Source of the DNA: Porphyromonadaceae bacterium
Lineage (GTDB): Bacteria; Bacteroidota; Bacteroidia; Bacteroidales; Dysgonomonadaceae
Length of the DNA stretch: 64,000 nucleotides
Direction: 5' to 3'
Assembly (NCBI GenBank): GCA_021372865.1
Contig: JAJFTO010000013.1
Coordinates: forward strand, 124,001-188,000
This document shows positions 9,234-17,210 of the stretch, one piece after another. The notes beneath the pieces are model-generated. The model was not told the origin of the DNA and did no database searches. It worked only from the letters and a program-made list of their open reading frames with translations. Made by a program: the position numbers and the translations under genes. How positions within the stretch are numbered: position 1 is the first letter of the stretch; each line of letters opens with the position of its first letter.

Positions 9234-11132
9234 ATGAGAAAAATTTTATACTCTTTTGGCTTTTTATCATTTGCCTGCGCATTGACTGCAGCCGACAAGG
9301 TAAAACAGGAGCGTCCCAATATAGTATGGTTTCTTACAGAGGATTTATCACCTCACTACCTGGCATTATTTAACAATGGAAAGGGAGCAGAAACTCCCAA
9401 TGTCAGGCAAATGGCAGAACATGGATTGATTTACACAAACGCATATAGCAACGCGCCGGTCAGTTCGGCTGCCCGCACCACACTTATTACAGGTTGTTAT
9501 GCTCCGCGCTTTGCAGGAAGTTTTCATCGCAGGTTGCAATCAATGGTAATGCCTGAAGGATTAAACATGTTCCCCACTTATCTCCGACAAGCCGGATATT
9601 ACACCTGTAATGCGCAGAAGACTGACTATAATGTTCAGCTAGACAAGGATGCCTGGGATGAAATAAAAGGAGAACTGAACACCTGGCGTAACAGGCCCGA
9701 CAAGTCAAAACCTTTTTTCTTTCAAAGAAGTAATTTACTTACACATGAATCCAAACTTTTTTTTGATGACGATACATACAGGAATGTAAAAACAAAAAAT
9801 GATCCCGATAAGGTAAATGTGCATCCTTCATTGGCTGATACCAAGCTTGTCAGATACACTTATGCCACATCCTACGATCGCATCAACGACTCTGATAAAG
9901 AACTCGGTGAACTCATAGAAATGTTGCGTGAGGAAAATGTGCTGGATAATACTTTTATTTTCTATTTTGGTGACAACGGAGGTTCACTGCCGGGGACCAA
10001 AGGTTATACGGATGATATGGGGATTCATGTTCCGCTTGTGGTGTATGTCCCTGAAAAATGGAAAGACAAAATAGGTAAAGAGTACGGCAGCATTGAGACT
10101 GATCCGGTTTCTTTTATGGATTTCGCTCCCACGGTGCTTAATCTGGCGGGTATCGATGTCCCGCAACAAATGGATGGGAAACCGTTTCTCGGCAGAAATA
10201 CTTCTACAAAAGAGAATGTAGTATTTGGTTACGGTGACCGGTTCGATGAGTTGTATGCATTCAACAGATGTATTCGAAAAGGGAAATTTAGATACGCACG
10301 CAATTTCATCCCTTATCATACCCAGTCGCTATTTGCGTTCTATCGATATAAACAGACCGCATTCCGTGAATGGAAAGATCTTTATACTGCCGACAAATTG
10401 AATGCGGTTCAGCGTTCATTCTTCGAACCATTCGGACCGGAAGAATTATACAATCTGGAAAATGACCCGTACGAAACAAGGAATCTTGTGAACGACCCGC
10501 AATATAAATCCATCGTAGCAGAATTAAGGGGTGAACTCGATAGTTATCTTATTAATAAGGCGGATCTTGGATTCTTTCCGGAGACGATTATTTTGGAAGA
10601 AGCAATGACCAACCCGGCGACATATGGGGAAAAGAATAAGTGGAGAATAAAATCATTTGTTGAGATCGCCGACTTGCAGACAACCGCTTATTCAAAAGAT
10701 ACGGAAAAACAGCTTTATAAGGCTTTGCGTTCCAATGATCCGGTAGTGCGCTGGTGGGGTCTGACTTCCTGTGTATACTTCTCCAAACAGTCTTCAGACT
10801 TAAAGGCCGAAGTAAGCAAGTTGCTTACCGACGAAAGAAGCTTTGTCAGATCAAGAGCAATGGTACTTCTGTCGATGTATGGCCAGAAATACGCGAAGAA
10901 AGATATCCTAACTGTGCTGGATAATGCAAAAACCGGAGCCGAGAGCCTTCTTGTTCTGAACGACCTCACTTTTATGATAGAAAATGGATTAATAAAGCCG
11001 TTTGAACTAAAGATGAACGATATTAAGGAAGAATGTCAGGGAGTAGACTGGCGGCTGAAATACCTCAATAGCTTTGTCGGTACGGATAATTGGAAGGATC
11101 GGTGGAAGATGATCTATAAAGAAGAAGAATAA
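9234..11132 (+). CDS. Sulfatase with C-terminal HEAT-like extension and atypical S-x-A-A-R motif
   Basis: A 632-residue sulfatase, about 150 residues longer than its neighbours. A signal peptide (ending near LTAADK) leads into the catalytic domain with IVWFLTEDLSPHY as first metal site. The maturation motif reads SSAARTTLITG with Ser77 in the modified position, Ala79 in place of the usual Pro and Ala80 in place of the usual Ser, a variant of the (C/S)-x-(P/A)-x-R consensus. GDNGGSLPGTKG supplies the second metal site. After ELYNLENDPYETRNL comes a helical region (about residues 470-632) resembling HEAT repeats. The partial protein at the window start has the same tail. It may be a scaffold or substrate platform. 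Confidence 0.88.
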   Translation: MRKILYSFGFLSFACALTAADKVKQERPNIVWFLTEDLSPHYLALFNNGKGAETPNVRQMAEHGLIYTNAYSNAPVSSAARTTLITGCYAPRFAGSFHRRLQSMVMPEGLNMFPTYLRQAGYYTCNAQKTDYNVQLDKDAWDEIKGELNTWRNRPDKSKPFFFQRSNLLTHESKLFFDDDTYRNVKTKNDPDKVNVHPSLADTKLVRYTYATSYDRINDSDKELGELIEMLREENVLDNTFIFYFGDNGGSLPGTKGYTDDMGIHVPLVVYVPEKWKDKIGKEYGSIETDPVSFMDFAPTVLNLAGIDVPQQMDGKPFLGRNTSTKENVVFGYGDRFDELYAFNRCIRKGKFRYARNFIPYHTQSLFAFYRYKQTAFREWKDLYTADKLNAVQRSFFEPFGPEELYNLENDPYETRNLVNDPQYKSIVAELRGELDSYLINKADLGFFPETIILEEAMTNPATYGEKNKWRIKSFVEIADLQTTAYSKDTEKQLYKALRSNDPVVRWWGLTSCVYFSKQSSDLKAEVSKLLTDERSFVRSRAMVLLSMYGQKYAKKDILTVLDNAKTGAESLLVLNDLTFMIENGLIKPFELKMNDIKEECQGVDWRLKYLNSFVGTDNWKDRWKMIYKEEE

Positions 11133-11154
11133 TAATTGTGATACGTTTTATTGA

Positions 11155-12576
11155 ATGGTTATGGGTAGAAAGGTAAGCGGTATGTTTGCTTTCGCAGGAG
11201 TCTTGTTGCCTCCTGTACAAATAATGAATGCACAACAAAAACCGAATGTCGTGTTTATTATGGCAGACGACCTGGGGTGGAATGACCTGGGGGTCACCGG
11301 GAGCGATTACTACGAAACGCCAAATATTGACCGCCTTGCTTCACAAGGCATGATGTTTTCCAATGCATATTCTTCCGCAGCCAATTCGGCACCAAGCAGA
11401 GCCTGCCTCATGAGTGGGGTGTATACCCCGCGCCATGGCGTCTTCACCGTGGGTACTTCTGAGCGCGGCGATAAAAACAAGAGAAAGCTAATACCGATAC
11501 ACAATACCGAAGATCTTCGGGCTGATTTTGTCACGATGTCCGAGGCACTGCAAAAAAGTGGTTACAGATGTGGACATATAGGCAAATGGCACCTGGGAGA
11601 TGATGCGGATGGTACAGGCCCTTTATCGCAGGGCTTTGTGCTCAATATTGCCGGAGGTCGTGCAGGTACACCTTACTCCTATTTTTATCCATATTGCAAC
11701 CAAAAGGGAGATTGTCATGTGGGCCTCGAAAAAGGCAAGCCGGAAGAGTATCTCACAGATAGACTGACCGACGAGGCCATCCAATTTATGAAGGAATCGG
11801 CAGGCAAACAACCATTCTTCCTGTATCTGTCGCATCATGCGGTGCATGTTCCACTAAAAGCCCCCAAAGAATTGATAGCCAAGTATGAAAAAAAATCCAA
11901 GGGGAAATATCACACCAATTCTGTTTACGCAGCCATGATTGAAAGCCTCGACCAAAGCGTGGGGAAAATTTGTGCTACTATTGATTCTTTGGGATTGACT
12001 GAGAACACCATCATCCTGTTTAATTCGGACAATGGAGGGTCGGAACCCATCACTGATAACTTCATGCTCCGCGGCGGCAAGGGAAATCCTTATGAGGGAG
12101 GGATCCGTGTACCCTTGATCATCAAATGGCAGGGAAAAATTAAAGCTGGGACTACTTCTGAGTGCCCTGTGACAAATATTGACTTTTATCCTACATTGCT
12201 CTCTCTCGCCGGAGGCAGTCCCGATTCTTCACTCGATGGAGTGAATATCACTACTGTTCTTACAGACCATTCGAAGAACATCCGTCGTGATCTTTTCTGG
12301 CATTTCCCGGCATATCTGGAATCCTATAAAAAGGACGGAACCGACTTCAGGGCCACCCCCTATTCTATCATACGTTCGGCAGACTGGAAATTAATTTACT
12401 ACTATGAGACCGGGGAAACGGAACTATTCAACCTTGCCAGAGATGCCAAAGAAGAGAATAATCTGGTAAAAGCGAACCCTAAAGTGGCAAATGAACTTGA
12501 AAATAAATTAAAAACATGGCTCAGGGAAACCCATGCGCCAATTCCTACAAAACCAAATCCAGATTATAAAAACTAA
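11155..12576 (+). CDS. Sulfatase (S1 family, Ser-type), secreted
   Basis: The last intact gene of the sulfatase cluster, 473 residues. Two in-frame starts are close together (11155 and 11161). Either gives a signal peptide ending near IMNAQQ. Motifs are VVFIMADDLGWND, SAPSRACLMSG with Ser78 as formylglycine precursor (counted from 11155), GKWHLGDDAD, NSDNGGSEP and RGGKGNPYEGGIR, and DWKLIYYYETGETELFNL at the C-terminus. The architecture is like the well-known arylsulfatase A group, with no extra domain. It follows the previous sulfatase by 22 bases. A decayed gene fragment follows its stop codon by 6 bases, so the operon once continued. Confidence 0.92.
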   Translation: MVMGRKVSGMFAFAGVLLPPVQIMNAQQKPNVVFIMADDLGWNDLGVTGSDYYETPNIDRLASQGMMFSNAYSSAANSAPSRACLMSGVYTPRHGVFTVGTSERGDKNKRKLIPIHNTEDLRADFVTMSEALQKSGYRCGHIGKWHLGDDADGTGPLSQGFVLNIAGGRAGTPYSYFYPYCNQKGDCHVGLEKGKPEEYLTDRLTDEAIQFMKESAGKQPFFLYLSHHAVHVPLKAPKELIAKYEKKSKGKYHTNSVYAAMIESLDQSVGKICATIDSLGLTENTIILFNSDNGGSEPITDNFMLRGGKGNPYEGGIRVPLIIKWQGKIKAGTTSECPVTNIDFYPTLLSLAGGSPDSSLDGVNITTVLTDHSKNIRRDLFWHFPAYLESYKKDGTDFRATPYSIIRSADWKLIYYYETGETELFNLARDAKEENNLVKANPKVANELENKLKTWLRETHAPIPTKPNPDYKN

Positions 12577-12582
12577 GTTAAC

Positions 12583-12696
12583 GTGAAAAGAAACACCTGT
12601 TTACTCTTGTTCGTCTTGTCTCTATCCTCATCGGCTTCTCGCCGAAGACCTCAATCATGGCTTTCTTACGTGACCGGGAATAAATTAATTCAGTAA
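12583..12696 (+). pseudogene. Remnant of a secreted-protein gene (signal peptide only)
   Basis: A 37-codon frame starts with GTG 6 bases after the sulfatase stop codon, the same short spacing used between other genes of this cluster. It encodes a good signal peptide (VKRNTCLLLFVLSLSSSAS), then an unrelated Arg/Ser-rich stretch, and stops inside the 3' end of the convergent DUF4091 gene. This looks like the first part of a lost gene, cut by a deletion or rearrangement at the cluster border. The GTG may be a mutated ATG. A short real peptide cannot be excluded. A weak hairpin (TCGGC/GCCGA, 12631-12645) lies within it but has no T-run. Confidence 0.5.
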
Positions 12697-14442
12697 TTTT
12701 TTGGCGGCATTCAACCTTTCCTGCCAGTCGGCTGAAGGCTCCAGCGTATTAAAAAAGGCAATGGCTTCTTCCAGTTCCTGTAGTTTTGCAAGTGATTCGG
12801 GACTGTTTGTTTCCCTGTACTGCTTGCGTAATATGCGGATCTTTTCGGCATCCTGGATTCCTTCTGTGAGCCGTTCAAAACGGATGGAACTCCGTGCATC
12901 GGGATAAACCATGTAGGTATCGCCCGCTGGCCATGATCTGAAACGGGAATCGGTAAGCGGATTCTCCACCCACGAATTATAGGCCCAGCGGAGCATGCCG
13001 TCCAGATCGGCCGCCATCGTATGCCAGGCAGCATAGACCGCTTCTGCAGGTGCAGAGAAGGTAAACATATTGGCAAACGGATCGGCACAGCAAACATACC
13101 AGGTGGTTACCAATCCTTTGGATCTTCGTGCGGCAATGTCTTCCCGGTCTACCGTACTGCGTGCCCCCACACTGATGTCTCTGATCAGGGGATACTCTTT
13201 ATAGCTTTTGTGATTGTCTGCAAGTGAAATACCCAATTCCGGAGCGGCACTTGCCAGGACCTTCAAGGCGGCCTGCATATCAGCCGGAGCACGTTCATCC
13301 ATCGCGATATTGGTTATTTCCAGCCATCCTTTCTGCTTCAGATGCTGTGTAAAATCCTTAAGAAATATGCTCCAAAGTTTCGCGTACTCATCCGACTGTG
13401 CTTTCAGCTCCAGGGTGATCAACTCTTTCTTTTCCATATCGTTGTAATGGAGTTTGTTATTCCATGTAAGCAACGAGTAGCAGTTGATCATTTTATCGAT
13501 GCCCATGCCCATCATGAACTCCACCCAGCGGTCGAAAATTGTATAATCGAAGCTCCAGCTCTGGTCCTTGTTCCTGGTCCATATAATCATATCTTTATAC
13601 GCATCAAAAGATTGATTGTTCCATGGATCGATGTTCAAGGTGGCAGTAATCACCTTTTGGCCGGCATTGGCCAGCATTTTCATCAGCGGCTTCATCTTCT
13701 CAAAATGCGCGTCGCTCCAAATTTCCAGATTATGCACCCTCGCCACCGCTGAAGGATGTTGCCACAAATCAAGATGGTAAGCCCATTCAGACGGAGCAGG
13801 CAGCAATCTGTCCACCACCTCAATTTCAATCTCAAAATCCTCCACAAAAACTCTCTCTGCAAATAGACTCAGTTTTCCTTTGTATCTCCCTGCGGCCGCA
13901 TCGGAAGGAATTTTGAAAGTGAGCCAGACAGGGCGTGCTGTTTTGGCCTCCATATTGAAGTGATCCAGATTATCGAGCATATCGGCTGAAAGTGAAGCAG
14001 CGAAATCTTCAGGTTTCCGGCGGCCGCAACCCGAAGCAAATTCGTCGGTCATCACGTAACGTACAAATCTTGCCTGTGCAACAGAAGCGGGAAGAAGCGC
14101 GTCACCCGACCTGAATTCATCAAATTCCAATTCTACTTGATTTACTTCTTTCGCAGACCAAAGGAGCAACTGTGCCGACACGCTCTCTCCTTTCCATCCT
14201 GTGATGGTCATGCTCTTTCTGATCGGTATCTCAGGAACCACAGATCTGGCCATCCGTTCATCAATGGAAATAAACGAAGAATGCAAACCAGAGGGTATCT
14301 GTGACCAGTCCGACAGTGTATCTCCCGTCGGATCCTCCATCTCCTCAAAAGTGATAAATTCCTTTTTTGGCCTTTTGTTTTCGCAAGTGCCCGAAAAAAA
14401 CAGGAACAGAAAGAAAATTACAAATAAGATTGACTGTTTCAT
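12685..14442 (-). CDS. DUF4091 glycoside-hydrolase-like protein, secreted
   Basis: A 585-residue exported protein with an N-terminal hydrophobic segment. A Cys at position 20 follows it, but the lipobox (SGTC) is poor, so lipidation is uncertain. An N-terminal beta-domain (about residues 60-220) is followed by a barrel region (WAYHLDLWQHPSAVARV onward). The C-terminal DUF4091 segment is recognisable by MLRWAYNSWVENPLTDSRF and DTYMVYPDARSSIRFERLTEG. Proteins of this group are annotated as putative glycosidases related to GH123. A candidate catalytic acidic pair is in ITNIAMDERAP (Asp-Glu). It is convergent with the sulfatase cluster and divergent from the threonine operon. No convincing -7 box is seen upstream. 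Function and substrate are not established. Confidence 0.75.
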   Translation of the reverse strand: MKQSILFVIFFLFLFFSGTCENKRPKKEFITFEEMEDPTGDTLSDWSQIPSGLHSSFISIDERMARSVVPEIPIRKSMTITGWKGESVSAQLLLWSAKEVNQVELEFDEFRSGDALLPASVAQARFVRYVMTDEFASGCGRRKPEDFAASLSADMLDNLDHFNMEAKTARPVWLTFKIPSDAAAGRYKGKLSLFAERVFVEDFEIEIEVVDRLLPAPSEWAYHLDLWQHPSAVARVHNLEIWSDAHFEKMKPLMKMLANAGQKVITATLNIDPWNNQSFDAYKDMIIWTRNKDQSWSFDYTIFDRWVEFMMGMGIDKMINCYSLLTWNNKLHYNDMEKKELITLELKAQSDEYAKLWSIFLKDFTQHLKQKGWLEITNIAMDERAPADMQAALKVLASAAPELGISLADNHKSYKEYPLIRDISVGARSTVDREDIAARRSKGLVTTWYVCCADPFANMFTFSAPAEAVYAAWHTMAADLDGMLRWAYNSWVENPLTDSRFRSWPAGDTYMVYPDARSSIRFERLTEGIQDAEKIRILRKQYRETNSPESLAKLQELEEAIAFFNTLEPSADWQERLNAAKKLLN

Positions 14443-14548
14443 AAAAAAAATTTACCCGATGTATCGTGAAGGTACAGATTATTTCATCGGAATAGGATGA
14501 TTATTCAGACAAAAATAAGCATTATTTTCATTTTATCAATTATTCCGC

Positions 14549-14556
14549 TATCTTTG
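14549..14556 (+). promoter_or_regulatory. Promoter -7 box of the threonine operon
   Basis: TATCTTTG matches the Bacteroidota sigma consensus TAnnTTTG exactly, and a T-rich element (TTTTC at 14525-14529) lies about 20 bases upstream where the -33 box belongs. Transcription would begin near 14564, about 12 bases before the leader peptide start codon, leaving a leader of roughly 200 bases ahead of thrA. Confidence 0.7.
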
Positions 14557-14575
14557 CATCAAATTCACATCCCAG

Positions 14576-14650
14576 ATGTTCGAAATGCAGAGATTGTATT
14601 CAACATACTTCACCACTACTATGACCATGACCCCTTGGGGGGTTATGTAA
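14576..14650 (+). CDS. Threonine operon leader peptide (ThrL-like, Thr/Met-rich)
   Basis: A 24-codon frame with ATG at 14576 (second ATG at 14585) and TAA at 14648, lying between the promoter and thrA. It has six Thr codons and five Met codons, with the core FTTTMTMT at 14609-14632. The Escherichia coli thr leader has ITTTITIT in the same place and a similar start (MKRIS against MQRLY from the second Met), so the resemblance is specific, with Ile replaced by Met. As in known attenuators, ribosome stalling at these codons when charged tRNA is scarce would alter folding of the downstream leader. The Met codons may sense the other end product of the homoserine branch. The peptide is read directly. 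The regulation is inference. Confidence 0.75.
   Translation: MFEMQRLYSTYFTTTMTMTPWGVM
14628..14645 (+). promoter_or_regulatory. Stem-loop overlapping the end of the leader peptide
   Basis: TGACCCC and GGGGTTA can form a 7-bp stem, including one G-U pair, around a TTGG loop. It covers the last Thr codon and the Pro-Trp-Gly codons of the leader peptide, so a translating or stalled ribosome would control whether it forms. It is a candidate for the ribosome-sensitive hairpin of an attenuator. Confidence 0.5.
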
Positions 14651-14664
14651 AATTTCACATCCGT

Positions 14665-14686
14665 AAGGCAGCGTTGCTTGCCTTTT
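14665..14686 (+). terminator. Terminator-like hairpin in the thr leader
   Basis: AAGGCA and TGCCTT form a 6-bp stem, extended by an inner GC/GC pair with one bulged T, and are followed by a short T-tract (TTTT, 14683-14686). This resembles a weak intrinsic terminator placed 15 bases after the leader peptide stop codon and about 80 bases before thrA. The short T-tract lowers confidence. Confidence 0.45.
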
Positions 14687-14704
14687 GCAAATCGACCGAT
14701 TTGC
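14687..14704 (+). promoter_or_regulatory. Second stem-loop in the thr leader
   Basis: GCAAATC and GATTTGC form a perfect 7-bp stem around GACC directly after the terminator-like hairpin. A run of six T lies 15 bases further on (14720-14725). It may be a second part of the attenuator or protect the transcript. Its role cannot be decided by eye. Confidence 0.45.
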
Positions 14705-14764
14705 GATTTCCAATTCACATTTTTTATTTCACGCCGTTTTAATACGGTAAAATTATCATACACG

Positions 14765-17209
14765 ATGAAAGTGATGAAATTCGGAGGTACTTCCGTAGGA
14801 AGTCCCGAAAGTTTACAGTTGGTGAAGAGTATTGTTGAAAATGAACAGGAGCCTGTGATCGTAGTTGTTTCGGCTCTAAGCGGTGTCACAGATCGTCTTC
14901 TTCTGGCTGCCGATTTTGCGCGCAACAACAACTCAGGGTACAAACCGTTGTTGGACGAAATTATTGCCCGCCACGAAGAGATCATCGAAAAGTTGATTGA
15001 CTCACCCGCCGACAAACAGGAGGTGGTGCAAAAGACACAACAGATGTTCGAGGACCTGCGCAATATTCTGCGTGGTGTATTTCTGATAGGCGATCTCTCC
15101 CAAAAAACATCCGACAAGATCGTGAGTTACGGCGAGCGACTCTCATCGTTCATTGTCGGCAAGGTCATCGAAGGCGCCCAATTGTATGACGCCACACAAT
15201 TTATCAAGACAAACAGACAATTCAGCAACCATATACCCGATCTGGCACGTTCCAACGAACTGATAAGGAAAACCTTTTCCGAGATGCCTCCACCCCATGT
15301 GGCTGTCGTGCCGGGCTTCATCTCATCGAGCTGTGAGAACAACGACATCACCAACCTGGGTCGTGGCGGATCGGACTACACTGCAGCAATTATTGCCGCC
15401 GCACTCGATGCCACGGTATTGGAGATATGGACCGATGTGAACGGGTTCATGACTGCCGACCCGAAGATCATCAACTCTGCATATGTGATCGATGAGTTGT
15501 CTTTCACAGAAGCCATCGAACTTTCCAACTTCGGGGCAAAAGTGATCTATCCACCCACCATCTTCCCCGTTTATCACAAGAATATCCCCATATATGTCAG
15601 GAACACTTTCCATCCGGAAGAGAAGGGAACACTGATACGCGATATCAAACCCACCCGCAATGGAAAGATCATCAAGGGTATCTCCTCCATTAACGATACG
15701 GCGCTCATTACCATTCAGGGACTGGGCATGGTGGGTGTGATCGGTGTAAACAAAAGAATCTTCTCCGCACTCGCGGATAATGGCATCAGCGTTTTCATCG
15801 TCTCGCAGGCTTCTTCCGAAAACAGCACCTCCATCGGCGTCCGCTCGCAGGACGCAGCGTTGTCTCAAAAAGTACTCAACCAGGAATTCGCGCACGAGAT
15901 CGCCATGGGCAGCATCAATGAGATCATGGTAGAGTATGACCTGGCCACCATCGCGATTGTGGGACAAAACATGAAACATGTCCCCGGTATTGCCGGCAAG
16001 TTTTTTGGTGCACTGGGAAGAAATGGCATCAGCGTGATTGCCCTCGCACAGGGAGCAGGCGAAACCAACATCTCCTGCGTAATTGCCCGCTCCGATCTGA
16101 AGAAATCACTTAACGTCATCCACGACTCCTTCTTCCTGTCGCCCTACCAGGAACTGAACCTGTTTGTCATTGGCATCGGAACAGTGGGAGGAAAGCTGCT
16201 GGAACAAATCAGGCAACAACAGAGTACACTCAAGGAACAAAATAAGCTCAGGATCAATATTGTGGGAATAGCCAACGGACGCAAGGCCCTCTTCACACGC
16301 GAGGGCATCCCGCTCGAAGGATACTTTGAAAACCTGATGACTAACGGTCAGAAGAGCTCACCTGAGCTTATCCGCGACGAGATTCTGAAGATGAACATTT
16401 TCAATTCGGTGGTGGTCGACTGTACCGCAAGCCCCCACATTGCTGCGCTGTATGACGAGCTGATGGCCCGGAATATTTCCGTGGTCACGGCCAACAAGAT
16501 TGCCGCCTCCTCCGATTATGATAACTATCGTCACCTGAAAGAAACAGCCCGAAATGCAGGCGTGAAATTCCTCTTCGAAACGAATGTAGGTGCCGGATTG
16601 CCCATCATCAACACGATGAATTCACTGATTAACTCCGGCGACCGGATTGTCAAGCTCGAAGCGGTCCTCTCGGGAACGCTGAACTTCATCTTCAATACAC
16701 TGAGTCAGGAGGTACCCTTCAGCAAGGCAGTCAGGATGGCTGTGGAGGCGCAGTTTGCCGAACCCGATCCGCGAATCGACCTCAGCGGTCTCGATGTAAC
16801 CCGCAAACTGGTAATCCTCTCCAGGGAAGCCGGTGCCCACGTGAATCAGTCCGACGTACATAAAAACCTGTTTGTCCCCCAGAAATATTTTGAAGGCTCA
16901 CTCGAAGAATTCTGGCAGACCATCTCCGAACTCGACGATTCATTTGAAGCGCGTAGGAAGGAGCTGGCAAAGGATGACAAGAAACTTCGTTTTGTGGCTT
17001 CCTACGACAAGGGTGTCTGCGAAGTGGGACTTCGGGAAGTGGAACAGGGGCATCCCTTCTACGACCTGGAAGGAAGCAACAACATCATCATGATCACCAC
17101 CGAACGCTACAACGAATACCCGATGGTCATCAAGGGCTACGGCGCCGGCGCCACGGTTACCGCCGCAGGGGTCTTTTCAGACATTATCTCCATCGCTAAC
17201 ATCAGATAA
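14765..17209 (+). CDS. thrA: Bifunctional aspartate kinase / homoserine dehydrogenase I
   Basis: Catalyses the first and third steps from aspartate to homoserine, the shared precursor of Thr and Met. The start at 14765 gives the canonical aspartokinase N-terminus MKVMKFGGTSVGSPESL. An in-frame ATG at 14678 lies inside the regulatory leader and is rejected. Aspartokinase occupies about residues 1-285, paired ACT regulatory domains about 310-455 (GLGMVGVIGV, TNISCVIA), and homoserine dehydrogenase about 460-814 (NAD-binding VIGIGTVGGKLL, ANKIAAS, GLDVTRKLVILSREAG). The length of 814 residues matches the fused family. The proposed homoserine kinase gene begins 2 bases after its stop codon, so the genes are cotranscribed. 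A Thr/Met leader peptide lies upstream. Confidence 0.97.
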   Translation: MKVMKFGGTSVGSPESLQLVKSIVENEQEPVIVVVSALSGVTDRLLLAADFARNNNSGYKPLLDEIIARHEEIIEKLIDSPADKQEVVQKTQQMFEDLRNILRGVFLIGDLSQKTSDKIVSYGERLSSFIVGKVIEGAQLYDATQFIKTNRQFSNHIPDLARSNELIRKTFSEMPPPHVAVVPGFISSSCENNDITNLGRGGSDYTAAIIAAALDATVLEIWTDVNGFMTADPKIINSAYVIDELSFTEAIELSNFGAKVIYPPTIFPVYHKNIPIYVRNTFHPEEKGTLIRDIKPTRNGKIIKGISSINDTALITIQGLGMVGVIGVNKRIFSALADNGISVFIVSQASSENSTSIGVRSQDAALSQKVLNQEFAHEIAMGSINEIMVEYDLATIAIVGQNMKHVPGIAGKFFGALGRNGISVIALAQGAGETNISCVIARSDLKKSLNVIHDSFFLSPYQELNLFVIGIGTVGGKLLEQIRQQQSTLKEQNKLRINIVGIANGRKALFTREGIPLEGYFENLMTNGQKSSPELIRDEILKMNIFNSVVVDCTASPHIAALYDELMARNISVVTANKIAASSDYDNYRHLKETARNAGVKFLFETNVGAGLPIINTMNSLINSGDRIVKLEAVLSGTLNFIFNTLSQEVPFSKAVRMAVEAQFAEPDPRIDLSGLDVTRKLVILSREAGAHVNQSDVHKNLFVPQKYFEGSLEEFWQTISELDDSFEARRKELAKDDKKLRFVASYDKGVCEVGLREVEQGHPFYDLEGSNNIIMITTERYNEYPMVIKGYGAGATVTAAGVFSDIISIANIR

Positions 17210-17210
17210 T

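Noticed and set aside
15323..15979. A 218-codon open frame on the minus strand
   Set aside because: Antisense to the aspartokinase part of thrA. The translation has no low-complexity signal or known motif.
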